64,000 bases of DNA, from NCBI RefSeq assembly GCF_030036535.1, contig NZ_CP080388.1:124001-188000 (forward strand). The letters run 5' to 3'. This document shows, piece by piece, positions 1 to 9,194 of this stretch; position 1 is the first letter of the stretch, and each line of letters starts with the position of its first letter. Below the pieces are notes generated by a model that was not told the DNA's origin, did not search any database, and worked only from the letters and a program-made list of their open reading frames with translations. The translations under genes and the position numbers were made by a program. The DNA is from Agrobacterium cucumeris. GTDB taxonomy: Bacteria > Pseudomonadota > Alphaproteobacteria > Rhizobiales > Rhizobiaceae.

Positions 1-1163
1 TCAGGACCTATCAGAGACGGTGCGGCTCATCACGTCCGCCGCTACCCGCACCACGGCCCTATGTGGATTATATTGCCTGGCTGAAAAGCAGGAAACGTGA
101 AGCGACGCGTGCTTTCTGGACGGACTACACTGCCAGGATCGACGGACCGTGCAGGATTACCCGCGACGCTACCGGCGGCGAGGCGGATTTCTCCAGTCAT
201 AACCTCACCTGCGATCCCGCAGTCTCCACGCAGGCGGCAAAACTGTGCAGGGACATGGGGATTACCCCCAATACCCTGCTGCAGGCCGCACTTGCCATCG
301 TCATGGCCCGAAAAACCGGCAACAGACATGTCGTCTTCGGTGCGACAACGGCCGGGCGTCCACCAGAACTACAGGGTGTGGAACACATGGTCGGCCTGTT
401 CATCAACACGTTGCCGGTGTGCATCGACGTTGAAAATGGCAACCTTGCCCCATGGCTGCAGACATTGCAGAAACGCCAGTCCGCCTGTGCGGAGCATGAC
501 TATCTGCCGTTGCGCGAGATACAGGCCGGGCGGGGCGATCTTTTCGACTGCCTGCTGGTCTTTGAAAACTATCCCGTGCCCCGAGACATATCGGCGGAAG
601 CGACATTCGCCGTGACCGGCGTCGACGTCGATGAATGGACCCATTATCCCCTCACCCTGTTTGCCGCTGCCGACGCCACGAAGATCGCGATTTCCGCCCG
701 ATACGACAGGCGCAGCATTGCCGTGCAGGAGGTAGAGGCTTTCCTGAATGAGCTGGGGGCGACAATCGGCGAGATGGCCAGCGGCACTCCAACGGTTCCG
801 CACGTATCCGATACGGATGCAAGGCCGGTGCGTATCGACAGGCCTGCGCAGCCTTCGGCGGAAACACGCAATGATCAACCCCCTTCCGCTACCGCCTGGA
901 CGGAAACGGAAGAAAGGATCGCCCGGATATGGGCAGAGGTTCTCAAAGTCGAGGCCGAGCGCAATAGCGATAATTTCTTCGACCTCGGTGGCCATTCGCT
1001 TCTGGCTGCCCGGGTCGTCAACCGGGTGCGGCGAGAATTTGCGATCAATTTTCCCGTAAAAGTCCTGTTCGACCGTCCGGTCCTTGCGGCATTTGCAGCA
1101 TTCATCGACGCGCTGAAAGCAACCGCCGCGCCCGTGGGCGAACACAATGCGATTGAAATATGA
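1..1163 (+). CDS. Nonribosomal peptide synthetase, C-terminal part (condensation + carrier domains), truncated by window edge
   Basis: The frame is open from base 3 and enters mid condensation domain, so the start lies outside the window. The C-domain half carries PYVDYIAWL and the late motif VGLFINTLPV. It is followed directly by a linker and a peptidyl carrier domain with FFDLGGHSLLAAR; the phosphopantetheine serine codon is at 996-998. No adenylation or thioesterase domain lies between the C domain and the stop, so the last module is C-T only. The enzyme would condense amino or hydroxy acids into a cytoplasmic siderophore precursor. Its neighbours (thioesterase, reductase, TonB receptor, siderophore ABC importer) support a siderophore product. 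The GTG at 63 is an internal codon and not a real start. Confidence 0.93.
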   Translation, partial: RTYQRRCGSSRPPLPAPRPYVDYIAWLKSRKREATRAFWTDYTARIDGPCRITRDATGGEADFSSHNLTCDPAVSTQAAKLCRDMGITPNTLLQAALAIVMARKTGNRHVVFGATTAGRPPELQGVEHMVGLFINTLPVCIDVENGNLAPWLQTLQKRQSACAEHDYLPLREIQAGRGDLFDCLLVFENYPVPRDISAEATFAVTGVDVDEWTHYPLTLFAAADATKIAISARYDRRSIAVQEVEAFLNELGATIGEMASGTPTVPHVSDTDARPVRIDRPAQPSAETRNDQPPSATAWTETEERIARIWAEVLKVEAERNSDNFFDLGGHSLLAARVVNRVRREFAINFPVKVLFDRPVLAAFAAFIDALKATAAPVGEHNAIEI

Positions 1164-1177
1164 TACAAGGACACACA

Positions 1178-1921
1178 ATGACAGTTCGTCCCAGGTTGAT
1201 CTGCCTTCCGCCAGCCGGTGCCGGCCCGAGCCTGTTCCGGTCATGGGTTCATTCTGAGAGCGTTTTTAACGTCACCCCAGTCGCCCTGCCGGGTCGCGAA
1301 GCGCATTTCACCAAGCCGCTGCCGCGCGATATCCAGAGCCTTGCGGAACATGTGGGACACGAAATCTCCGGGCTGCTTCATGCTCCCTATGCCCTGTTCG
1401 GTTACTCCATGGGCGCTGTGGTGGCCTATGAGCTGCTCCGGCACCTCTCCATCCGGGGCCTGCCGCTCCCGGAAGCACTCTACGTTCTGGGCTCGAACGC
1501 GCCCGACCGTGTTCTCGAAGGGCGTGAGCCCATTCACGTCATGACGCGCGAGGATTTTCACCAGTCGCTGGTCGAAATCGGCGGTACGCCGGACGAGATA
1601 TTACGCGACACCGAGGCGATGGCTCTGTTCGAACCCGTTCTGCGCAACGATTTTCGTATTTGCGAGACTTATGAATTTACGCCCCCGCATGTCCCTGTTA
1701 CGCTTCCGGTACATGTATTCGTGGCCGATGCCGACCATCTGGTCAGCTGGAATGCGGCGCGTGCGTGGGAAAGCTGTATCGGTCAGGATGTCACCATGCA
1801 TCGGATCGAAGGGTCGCATATGCTTGCTCCGCAAGCGTTTGCGCACTTCATCGGCAGACTGGGCCAGCTGTGGCAAACCGATGTGATGCAGGCAGGGGCT
1901 GTTTCAGCGAGAGAGGCATGA
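1178..1921 (+). CDS. Type II thioesterase of the siderophore NRPS
   Basis: This is a 247-residue alpha/beta hydrolase of the GrsT/EntH-like type II thioesterase family. It begins with the family hallmark LICLPPAGAGPSLFRSW and has the nucleophile elbow GYSMG (Ser near residue 77), an Asp in VADADHL and a late His in GSHMLAP. Such enzymes unload misprimed carrier domains, and some release product. The NRPS tail upstream lacks its own thioesterase, so this protein could matter for release (inference). I chose ATG 1178 because AAGG lies 7 bases upstream. An in-frame ATG at 1160 overlaps the NRPS stop codon (ATGA) and is the alternative. The genes are in one operon. Confidence 0.9.
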   Translation: MTVRPRLICLPPAGAGPSLFRSWVHSESVFNVTPVALPGREAHFTKPLPRDIQSLAEHVGHEISGLLHAPYALFGYSMGAVVAYELLRHLSIRGLPLPEALYVLGSNAPDRVLEGREPIHVMTREDFHQSLVEIGGTPDEILRDTEAMALFEPVLRNDFRICETYEFTPPHVPVTLPVHVFVADADHLVSWNAARAWESCIGQDVTMHRIEGSHMLAPQAFAHFIGRLGQLWQTDVMQAGAVSAREA

Positions 1922-1948
1922 GCCTGATTTGAGATGCGAATCTGACGG

Positions 1949-2845
1949 ATGCGGCAGACAATGAGACATCATGAAACTGCCGGCGTCCCCGAAGCCAGCG
2001 ATATTCTGACGGAAGCGACCGTTCTCCAGCAGTCCATGTGGCCCGAAGTGCCGTGCAGCACCGGCGCGATGCTTCCCGGCTGGACAACCGCTGCCGAGCT
2101 GTTTTCCAGCCCTTTGGCATTGCAGGAATTCCTGGATTATGAAGGGTCGTTCGATCCCGGCGTCGACCTCAAAAGCCGCGCCGCATTTCTGATGAGCGAC
2201 TATTGCTACATCTTCTTCATGGCCACCGTTCCGTTGCTGGTTGGCCGCGGCATCGTGCCTGATATGTCGCCTGATGCCTTTTCGCTGCAGTTCTATACCC
2301 ATCATGGCGAGCATGATGGAGAGCCGATGACGGTGCGGCGGGCCCGCGTGAGGCTGTTGTCACCGCAGATTTTTGCGGATCGGGATGACGGGCCGCATTC
2401 GACGGTCACGGACCACGCAGGCCTCTGCGAGCATTTCAGGATGGGCGTCGAGCAACATTTCCATCCGCTGGTGGAAGCATTGGCAAAAAGAACCGGCTTT
2501 TCGAAGAATGCGCAGTGGCGGCTGGTGGGAGACGCCATCGCCGGCAGATTTCTTGACGTCGGAAGACGGTTCGGCTGTCTCGCCGATGCGCTGTCGACGG
2601 CAATGGCGATCGTCAAGGTACAGGGATCGCCGCTGAACAACCGTCAGCTGGGGTATTTCGACCTTACCCTGCATGACAGCGCATTGAAGGAACCATTCAC
2701 CTACACGTTTCGCGCGCGGGGCGGATGCTGCCGGTACTATACCGTTGAGGGTGCGGAAAAGTGCCCGACCTGCGTATTGAAGTCCAGCGATGAACGGGAC
2801 GCCTGTCTGCTGCAGGAAATGCGCGCCCATTTCTGCCTGAAGTAG
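1949..2845 (+). CDS. FhuF-family ferric-siderophore reductase
   Basis: The product is 298 residues. Its C-terminus holds GCCRYYTVEGAEKCPTC, an exact match to the CC-x10-C-x2-C signature by which FhuF proteins bind a [2Fe-2S] cluster. FhuF reduces ferric siderophores in the cytoplasm so that iron is released after import. The N-terminal 220 residues are poorly conserved in this family and show no membrane segment or signal peptide. It follows the thioesterase gene by 27 bases and precedes the receptor, which fits a function in iron release from the same siderophore. ATG 1949 and ATG 1961 are both possible starts; neither has a strong ribosome binding site. Confidence 0.85.
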   Translation: MRQTMRHHETAGVPEASDILTEATVLQQSMWPEVPCSTGAMLPGWTTAAELFSSPLALQEFLDYEGSFDPGVDLKSRAAFLMSDYCYIFFMATVPLLVGRGIVPDMSPDAFSLQFYTHHGEHDGEPMTVRRARVRLLSPQIFADRDDGPHSTVTDHAGLCEHFRMGVEQHFHPLVEALAKRTGFSKNAQWRLVGDAIAGRFLDVGRRFGCLADALSTAMAIVKVQGSPLNNRQLGYFDLTLHDSALKEPFTYTFRARGGCCRYYTVEGAEKCPTCVLKSSDERDACLLQEMRAHFCLK

Positions 2846-2919
2846 AATTATTATTTTCATAAATTTATTTCGACTTGAGAGTCCCATAGCCCCTTCCCTG
2901 TTCGTCTTCAGCATGAGTG

Positions 2920-2940
2920 GGCGGATATTGCCGCCTTTTG
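2920..2940 (+). terminator. Small GC hairpin with T-rich tail before the receptor gene
   Basis: GGCGG (2920-2924) pairs with CCGCC (2931-2935) around a 6-base loop and is followed by TTTTG. It could terminate or attenuate transcription between the reductase and receptor genes. The stem is only 5 bp, so confidence is low. Confidence 0.3.
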
Positions 2941-2979
2941 TCTGAATAGCTTATCGAGCGCGCGGGAGCGGGGGCTTCA

Positions 2980-5412
2980 ATGGAATGCAAGGGAATTAAC
3001 GGCAGAACGGCTCGAACCGGTCTGGCTGGATGGGTGGCGATGCTGCTCGCAACTTCGGTTTCTGCTCTGGCCATGCATGTGCCGGCCGCAGCGCAGGGCA
3101 CCGGTCAGGCAAGCGCCTCGCCACGACAGATTTCGATTGCCGCAGGGCCGCTCACCTCCGCCCTCAATCAGCTTGCCACACAAACCGGCCTGCAGATCAT
3201 GTTTGACGGATCGGTTGCCAATGGCAAAAGGTCCCGCGGTGCCTCCGGCAATCTGACGCCGTCCCAGGCGCTTGACGCAGTGCTTGCCGGCACCGGCGTC
3301 CAGTCGCGTTTCGCCGGTCAAAATCAGATCGTCCTCAGCGTTGCCGCAAATAATACCGATGCGGTCGGCAGCGACGGCACGACGGTGCTGCAGGCGATCA
3401 CGATTTACGGCGCCCGCAATGCCACGACGCTGGCCAGCACGTCTTCGAGCATAGGTATCGTCACCGCGCAGGAAATTGCCGATGGGCAGATACACAGTTT
3501 TCGCGACAGCTTCCGGCGCATGGCGAACGTGATGGATGCCGACTGGGTGGATGGCGGCTTCATCATTCGTGGCGTCAATTCGGAAGGCCTGGTTCCCGGC
3601 GGAGCGCCGCTGGCGTCGCTTTACGTCGATGGCGTTCAGCAGACGGTGCGCGGCGCACGGCGTGGCGCGCGCGGATTGTTCGACGTCGAGCAGGTCGAGA
3701 TCTATCGTGGCCCGCAGTCGACCCTTTCGGGACGCGCCGCCATGGCCGGTGCAGTCTACATCAAGACCAAGGATCCGACCTTCGAGAAGGAAGCCGAGGT
3801 TTCGGCCACGATCGGCACCGGCAATCTCTACGGCACCGCATTCATGGTCAATACGCCGCTGATGGACGACCAGCTTGCCGTTCGCATCTCCGGCGAAATC
3901 CAGAGAAGCGAAAACGACATCAACTATCCGACCTTCGTGGGTTACGATCGATATAACGATTTCACGCACGATCTCTATTACCAGATCCGCGGCAAGGTGC
4001 TGTTCGAACCGGCGGAAATGCCAGAAACGCGCGCCCTCTTCAGTTACTCATTCTCCCATGACGACCCCTATGTCCGCGACATTGGCGGCCCGGCAGGCGC
4101 GTCGCGCTTCCGTTTCGATGAGAAACGCGGCGATTATCAAATCCCTGCCTACATAGAATATCGCCCGACCGAAGTGCATAATGTCGGACTGGAAATCACG
4201 CATGATTTTTCAGACGAGTTGAAGCTGACCTCCCTTTCAACCTTCAGCTATTCCGACACCGACCGCTTCTCGCCCAACTATGGGACTGCGGGCGAAATCA
4301 ACACCTATCATGGATACTACAAGGAATTTATCGCCTCGCAGGAGCTGCGCCTCAACTATGAAGGCGACAGATGGGACTGGGTCGGCGGCGTCTATTTCTC
4401 CTATGAAGACGAGAAGAATTTCTACGACCGTACCATTCCGCTAAGCGCCACCGTCAACCGCAACCAGTTCCAGCGCAACACACAGAAATCGTTCAATGCC
4501 GCCCTGTTCGGCGAGGCGACATATGAATTCATTCCGACCTGGAAAATCACCCTTGGCGGACGCCTGGACTATACGGATCAGGACATAACCCAGTATCTTC
4601 TGCGGACGCAGCCGCTTGGCGGCACCCGCACGGTTCTGACGGACTATGCGGCATCCTTCCACGAAACCAACTTCGTGCCTAAAATCGGTCTGTCGAAGGA
4701 ACTGACCGACACCCAGACTGTCGGGGTTACCTATTCCCAGGGGTTCCGGACAGGCGGCGCGAGCTACGATTCCTTCCGGCGCACTTCCTACACCTACGAA
4801 CCCGAAACGGCCTCCACCTATGAACTCTTCTACAAGGGAACATTCCTGGACGACCGGCTGACCCTGAACTCCAACATCTTCTACACCAAATATTCGGACC
4901 AGCAGGTCCAGATGCAGCTCGATCCCACGGACGCAACGACCCGCCGCATCATCAATGCCGCATCGTCGGAAGCATGGGGCTTCGAGTTCGAGCCATCGTT
5001 CAAGGTAACCGACAATCTCGAGACCTTCGCCTCGCTCGGTTATGTCCATACCGAGTTCAAGGACTTCAACGACCTTGCCTACGGCAATCTGTCCGGCCTG
5101 CCCTTCCCGGAAGCGCCTGAGTGGTCACTCGGCCTTGGCGCCCGCTACACCTTCGATAATGGCGTCTATGTCGGCGCGGACGCGAAATATACGTCGAGCT
5201 ATCTGGCACGGCTGGGCAGCCTGCCGCACGACTATCTCGACAGCCGCTGGATCGTGAACCTGCAGGCCGGCTACAAGACCGAGCGGTGGGAACTCAACGC
5301 CTTCGCACAAAACCTTCTGGACGAGGAATATTTTGTCTACAACGACAATGATGTCGCCGCCACGCTCGGCGAGCGCCGCAGCGTCGGTCTGAACCTGAAG
5401 GTCAAATTCTGA
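2980..5412 (+). CDS. TonB-dependent siderophore receptor with N-terminal signalling (STN) domain
   Basis: This is an 810-residue outer-membrane receptor. Residues 1-39 form a signal peptide. Residues about 47-105 form an STN domain (QISIAAGPLTSALNQLA ... GLQIMFDG), the part that contacts a FecR-type sensor. The plug domain follows (about 140-260, with VEIYRGPQSTLSGRAAMAG) and then a 22-strand barrel ending in a C-terminal Phe (LKVKF), as expected for BAM-inserted proteins. It would import the ferric form of the siderophore made by the upstream NRPS. The STN domain predicts that ligand binding also signals through the FecR/sigma pair at 9560-11121. ATG 2980 follows a G-rich ribosome binding site. 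Confidence 0.93.
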   Translation: MECKGINGRTARTGLAGWVAMLLATSVSALAMHVPAAAQGTGQASASPRQISIAAGPLTSALNQLATQTGLQIMFDGSVANGKRSRGASGNLTPSQALDAVLAGTGVQSRFAGQNQIVLSVAANNTDAVGSDGTTVLQAITIYGARNATTLASTSSSIGIVTAQEIADGQIHSFRDSFRRMANVMDADWVDGGFIIRGVNSEGLVPGGAPLASLYVDGVQQTVRGARRGARGLFDVEQVEIYRGPQSTLSGRAAMAGAVYIKTKDPTFEKEAEVSATIGTGNLYGTAFMVNTPLMDDQLAVRISGEIQRSENDINYPTFVGYDRYNDFTHDLYYQIRGKVLFEPAEMPETRALFSYSFSHDDPYVRDIGGPAGASRFRFDEKRGDYQIPAYIEYRPTEVHNVGLEITHDFSDELKLTSLSTFSYSDTDRFSPNYGTAGEINTYHGYYKEFIASQELRLNYEGDRWDWVGGVYFSYEDEKNFYDRTIPLSATVNRNQFQRNTQKSFNAALFGEATYEFIPTWKITLGGRLDYTDQDITQYLLRTQPLGGTRTVLTDYAASFHETNFVPKIGLSKELTDTQTVGVTYSQGFRTGGASYDSFRRTSYTYEPETASTYELFYKGTFLDDRLTLNSNIFYTKYSDQQVQMQLDPTDATTRRIINAASSEAWGFEFEPSFKVTDNLETFASLGYVHTEFKDFNDLAYGNLSGLPFPEAPEWSLGLGARYTFDNGVYVGADAKYTSSYLARLGSLPHDYLDSRWIVNLQAGYKTERWELNAFAQNLLDEEYFVYNDNDVAATLGERRSVGLNLKVKF

Positions 5413-5420
5413 TCCATTTC

Positions 5421-5444
5421 CTGCGCGGCTTCCACGCCGCGCAG
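5421..5444 (+). other. Intercistronic stem-loop between receptor and binding-protein genes
   Basis: CTGCGCGGC (5421-5429) and GCCGCGCAG (5436-5444) form a perfect 9-bp stem with a TTCCAC loop. There is no uninterrupted T-tract. It may stabilise the receptor mRNA or partly terminate transcription, giving more receptor than ABC transporter (inference). Confidence 0.6.
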
Positions 5445-5466
5445 GTTTCCATTTCTGGAGTAAAGA

Positions 5467-6387
5467 ATGATCCTGCGATCGTTTGTCATCTTGCTGATCG
5501 GGCTTTTTGCCTCCGGTGCCTCGGCGCAATGTCCGGGCAAGTCGGTTACATCAGGGGTTTATGACGCCCCCCTCTGTGTGCCGGATGCACCACGCAGGAT
5601 CGTCGCGCTTGATCCGTTCTACAATCTGGGAATGGCGCTAGAGCTGGGCCTGCCGCTGGTCGGCGCGCCGCTTTTGACCGTTCAGGACCGCGACCTGAAG
5701 AAAAAGGCCGAGGAAGCCTCCGTCTCCGATATCGGCGACGCGCGTCAGCCGAGCCTGGAGCGCATCGTCGCCCTGAAACCCGATCTCATCATCGGCGACG
5801 CAACGCTGCATGGCCAATCCTACCAGAACTTCGCCAAGATCGCGCCGACCGCCCTCATCGACGCAAAGGACTGGAAGGAACATTTCAGCACCCTGGCGAT
5901 GATTACCGGAAAAAGCGACGATGCGACCCGAATGCTGGCGGGCTACGAACAACGGGTCGTCGCCATCAGAAACAAGACAGGCTCCCGCACGATGTCGGTT
6001 CTGCGGGTAACACCCAGCGGCTTTCATCTCTATCTCGACGGCCCGGCCGCCTATGCGCCCTATGCGGTTCTGCGTGATGCGGGCGTCAAGCGAAGCGCCT
6101 ACGAAACGACGCAGGATAATACCGTCTTCAAGCGGCCGGAATGGGAAGACCTCGCCCTTCTCGACGGCGACATCCTCCTTTACGTCGTTGCCGCCGGATA
6201 TGACGCGAACCAGGACGATGCGCTTGCCGCACGCACGACCAGCAACCCGTTCTGGCAAATGTTGCCGGCGGTCGCCTCTGGAAACGCTCACCGGGTCACA
6301 CGCGAAACATGGATGGGCTTCAACGGCATCGGCTCCGCAAACCGGGTTCTCGATGACATCGAACAATATCTGCCGGGCAAACCGTGA
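5467..6387 (+). CDS. Periplasmic iron-siderophore binding protein (FecB/FhuD-like)
   Basis: The 306-residue product has a Sec signal peptide cut after SGASA (residue 20). It has the two-lobed class III (TroA/BtuF) fold typical of siderophore and B12 binding proteins: RRIVALDPFYNLGMALELG, then LERIVALKPDLIIGD, and a C-terminal lobe ending in LDDIEQYL. It would pass the ferric siderophore from the receptor to the inner-membrane permease. A ribosome binding site (GGAG) lies just before ATG 5467. Its stop overlaps the start of the first permease gene, so they are translationally coupled. Confidence 0.9.
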   Translation: MILRSFVILLIGLFASGASAQCPGKSVTSGVYDAPLCVPDAPRRIVALDPFYNLGMALELGLPLVGAPLLTVQDRDLKKKAEEASVSDIGDARQPSLERIVALKPDLIIGDATLHGQSYQNFAKIAPTALIDAKDWKEHFSTLAMITGKSDDATRMLAGYEQRVVAIRNKTGSRTMSVLRVTPSGFHLYLDGPAAYAPYAVLRDAGVKRSAYETTQDNTVFKRPEWEDLALLDGDILLYVVAAGYDANQDDALAARTTSNPFWQMLPAVASGNAHRVTRETWMGFNGIGSANRVLDDIEQYLPGKP

Positions 6388-7436
6388 TACCGTTTCGCAG
6401 ACCGTCAGGAGCAGACACACCGATTCATTTCCGCCGTGCAGAGTTTTCCTGTGCGGCACTGCTCATTCTTGCAATCGCATGCCTGCTGGTTTCTGCGGTC
6501 GTGGCCATAACGGCCGGGCCAAACCCCATGTCGCCGTCAACGGTGCTGTCTGCAATCTTCCGCTTTGACGGCTCGCGCGATCATCTCGTCGTGACATTGC
6601 TGCGCCTGCCCCGCGTTGCAGCGGCGATGATCGCCGGAGCCGGCCTTGCGGTATCAGGCGCAATCATGCAGGCGGTAACAAGAAACCCTCTCGCGTCGCC
6701 GGGTCTTCTTGGCATCAATGCCGGTGCAGCCTTCGCGGTCGTCGCCAGCCTGACGATCCTTGGCGCTTCGGGTGGCAATGCGCAGGTCTGGTATGCTTTT
6801 GCCGGTGCGGCACTCGCAGCACTGTGCGTTTTCTTCATCGGTTCCGTCGGCCGCATCGGCGCGACCCCGCTGGCGATGGTACTGGCCGGGGCGGTGGTCG
6901 CAACATTCCTCACCTCGCTTACCACGGCAATTCTGATCTTCGACCAGACGACACTCGATGCGGTACGCCTGTGGACCGTCGGTTCCTTGAGCGGCCGGAC
7001 GACGGATCAGGTCATCACCGTCATGCCTTATTCGCTTGCCGGACTGTTCGGATCACTTGTCCTTGCCCGACATCTGACGACCTTGAGCCTTGGAACCGAT
7101 GTCGCCACCGCGCTTGGCCAGAACCCGGCCCTCTGGCGCAGCCTGTCGGTCGTCGTCGTCATTCTCCTGTCCGGCAGCGCCGTCGCACTTGCTGGACCGG
7201 TCGGCTTCGTCGGTCTCGTTGTGCCGCACATCGTGCGCCTGGCAATCAGCGTCGATTACCGCTGGGTCGTTCCCTTCAGCGCCGTCATCGGAGCGACCAT
7301 GGTGGTCGTCGCCGATCTCGCCGGACGGATCATCCTCGCCAACCAGAGTTTTCCTGTTGGCGTCACGATGGCGCTGATTGGAGCGCCGTTTTTCCTCTGG
7401 CTGGCGCGTTATCGCACGGGGGCAGGCAAGCCGTGA
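6384..7436 (+). CDS. FecCD-family siderophore ABC permease, first subunit
   Basis: The product is a 350-residue polytopic membrane protein of the FecCD/BtuC family. Family motifs are visible: RLPRVAAAMIAGAGLAVSG near residue 75, RNPLASPGLLGINAGA, and GPVGFVGLVVPHIVR, the cytoplasmic coupling loop for the ATPase. About nine to ten hydrophobic segments are seen. The start is GTG 6384, sharing bases with the binding-protein stop in a GTGA overlap. It pairs with the second permease to form the channel of the ferric-siderophore importer. Confidence 0.92.
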   Translation: MIPFRRPSGADTPIHFRRAEFSCAALLILAIACLLVSAVVAITAGPNPMSPSTVLSAIFRFDGSRDHLVVTLLRLPRVAAAMIAGAGLAVSGAIMQAVTRNPLASPGLLGINAGAAFAVVASLTILGASGGNAQVWYAFAGAALAALCVFFIGSVGRIGATPLAMVLAGAVVATFLTSLTTAILIFDQTTLDAVRLWTVGSLSGRTTDQVITVMPYSLAGLFGSLVLARHLTTLSLGTDVATALGQNPALWRSLSVVVVILLSGSAVALAGPVGFVGLVVPHIVRLAISVDYRWVVPFSAVIGATMVVVADLAGRIILANQSFPVGVTMALIGAPFFLWLARYRTGAGKP

Positions 7437-8407
7437 CACGCGCGATAACTGTTCTGATCATTCTCAACCTGCTGGCCGTGGTTGCTGCAATGATGTGGGG
7501 CGACCAATCGATTGCCTGGCGTGACGTTGCCAATGCGGTCATCGGCGGGGCCTCATCCGACCTGCAGATGATCGTCATCGAATTCCGGTTATCGAGGGCG
7601 ATCCTGGCCCTGCTTGCGGGGGCAGGCCTTGCCGTTGCGGGGACGATTTCGCAAACCGTCATGCGCAATCCCCTGGCGGAACCCGGCGTTCTCGGCATCA
7701 ATGCCGGCGCAGCGCTTTTCGCAAGCGTGGTGATCATCGTTTTTGCCGATGTCTCACCAGCCGTTCTGCCGTGGGCGGGCTTTGCGGGGGCCGTCACCAT
7801 GGCGGCGGCGGTTTACGCCCTGTCCTGGAAACGCGGAACCTCCTCTCTGCGGATCATCCTTGTCGGCATCGGCTTAAGCGCGCTTGCCGGCGCGGGAACC
7901 AGCTTTCTGACCGCATTCGGCAATGTCGTTGATGTTCAGCGGGCGATGATCTGGCTTTCGGGCAGTGTTTACGGCGCCGACTGGAGCAAGGTCCAAAGTC
8001 TACTGATCTGGCTCGCGGCTCCGCTCGCCCTGAGCTGGTTCTCCTGCCGGCAACTGGATCTCATCCGTTTCGGCGACGATGTGGCGACGGGCTTGGGACA
8101 GAGGGTCAATCTCATGCGGGCATTCCTGATATTGCTCTGCACGTTGATATCGGGAGCGACCGTCGCCATGGTCGGGCTGGTGGGTTTTGTCGGACTGATC
8201 GCCCCGCATATTGCAAGGCGGATCGCCGGCCCTTCCCATCGAGCCCTCATTCCCGTTGCCGGGCTGACGGGCGGTCTTCTGCTGTTGATCGCCGATATTG
8301 TCGGCCGCACGGTCATCGCACCGGCGCAGCTGCCGGCCGGTATCGTCACGGCCCTGCTAGGTGCTCCATTTTTTGCCTATCTTCTGAAGGGCCGCAGGCA
8401 TGTCTGA
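7433..8407 (+). CDS. FecCD-family siderophore ABC permease, second subunit
   Basis: This 324-residue FecCD permease carries FRLSRAILALLAGAGLAVAG, RNPLAEPGVLGINAGA and GLVGFVGLIAPHIARRI. I chose GTG 7433, which overlaps the preceding stop as GTGA, the same arrangement as the previous gene junction. The frame extends upstream to 6824, but that extension lies wholly inside the first permease gene and encodes no permease sequence. It forms the heterodimeric membrane channel with the upstream subunit. Confidence 0.92.
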   Translation: MTRAITVLIILNLLAVVAAMMWGDQSIAWRDVANAVIGGASSDLQMIVIEFRLSRAILALLAGAGLAVAGTISQTVMRNPLAEPGVLGINAGAALFASVVIIVFADVSPAVLPWAGFAGAVTMAAAVYALSWKRGTSSLRIILVGIGLSALAGAGTSFLTAFGNVVDVQRAMIWLSGSVYGADWSKVQSLLIWLAAPLALSWFSCRQLDLIRFGDDVATGLGQRVNLMRAFLILLCTLISGATVAMVGLVGFVGLIAPHIARRIAGPSHRALIPVAGLTGGLLLLIADIVGRTVIAPAQLPAGIVTALLGAPFFAYLLKGRRHV

Positions 8408-9194
8408 ACACTATCGCCTCGCGACACGAGCGCTTTCCCTTGGATATAATGGCTCCGTCATCGTCGACGACCTGAACCTGGAAATCCCATCCGGGCGCTT
8501 CACCGTTCTCGTCGGCCAAAACGGCTGCGGCAAATCCACGATATTGCGCGCGCTTGCCGGGCTTCTCGCCCCGATGAAGGGAGAGATATTTCTCGACGGC
8601 AGGCCGACACGCAAAATGCCATCGCGGGAACGGGCAAAACAGATTGGCGTCCTCACGCAGGGGCCGCAGGCCCCGGAAGGGTTGACGGTCGCCGAGCTGG
8701 TCCGTCAGGGGCGTTATCCGCATCGCAGGCTTTTCGAGCGATGGTCCGGCCGTGATGAGGATGCCTGCGCCCATGCCCTTGATCTGACCAACATGACGTC
8801 GCTCTCCGGCCGACAGGTGGAATCCCTGTCAGGCGGCCAGCGACAACGCGCATGGATCGCCATGGCGCTCGCCCAGGAAACGGACATTCTTCTTCTCGAT
8901 GAGCCGACGACGTTCCTCGATCTCGCCCACCAGATCGAGATACTGGATCTGATCCGGCAGCTTGTTCATGATCGGGGTCGCACCATCGTCGCGGTGCTCC
9001 ACGATCTCAATCAGGCTGCCCGTTACGCCGATGAGATTGTTCTCATCAGGGATGGCAGGATATTTGACGCCGGAACGCCAAGCGCCGTCATTACCGACAG
9101 GAATGTTCTCGATGTGTTCGGCGTCAACGCCGTCATCATGCCGGATCCGCTTTCGGGAACGCCGATGTGTGTCCCCGTCCCATCCCGCAGCTGA
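8400..9194 (+). CDS. Siderophore ABC transporter ATP-binding protein (FecE/FepC-like)
   Basis: The 264-residue ATPase has Walker A GQNGCGKST, the signature [15 protein letters not shown], Walker B ILLLDEPTTFLDLAHQ and an H-loop AVLHDLNQA. These are typical of the FepC/FhuC branch. It drives the two FecCD permeases from the cytoplasm. ATG 8400 overlaps the end of the second permease gene by 8 bases, so the importer genes 5467-9194 form one tightly coupled unit. It is the last transport gene before a 365-base gap. Confidence 0.93.
   Translation: MSEHYRLATRALSLGYNGSVIVDDLNLEIPSGRFTVLVGQNGCGKSTILRALAGLLAPMKGEIFLDGRPTRKMPSRERAKQIGVLTQGPQAPEGLTVAELVRQGRYPHRRLFERWSGRDEDACAHALDLTNMTSLSGRQVESLSGGQRQRAWIAMALAQETDILLLDEPTTFLDLAHQIEILDLIRQLVHDRGRTIVAVLHDLNQAARYADEIVLIRDGRIFDAGTPSAVITDRNVLDVFGVNAVIMPDPLSGTPMCVPVPSRS

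Noticed and set aside
6824..7432. N-terminal extension of the second FecCD permease frame
   Set aside because: The extension lies within the first permease gene in another frame and shows no permease sequence; the GTG at 7433 with GTGA overlap gives the normal length.
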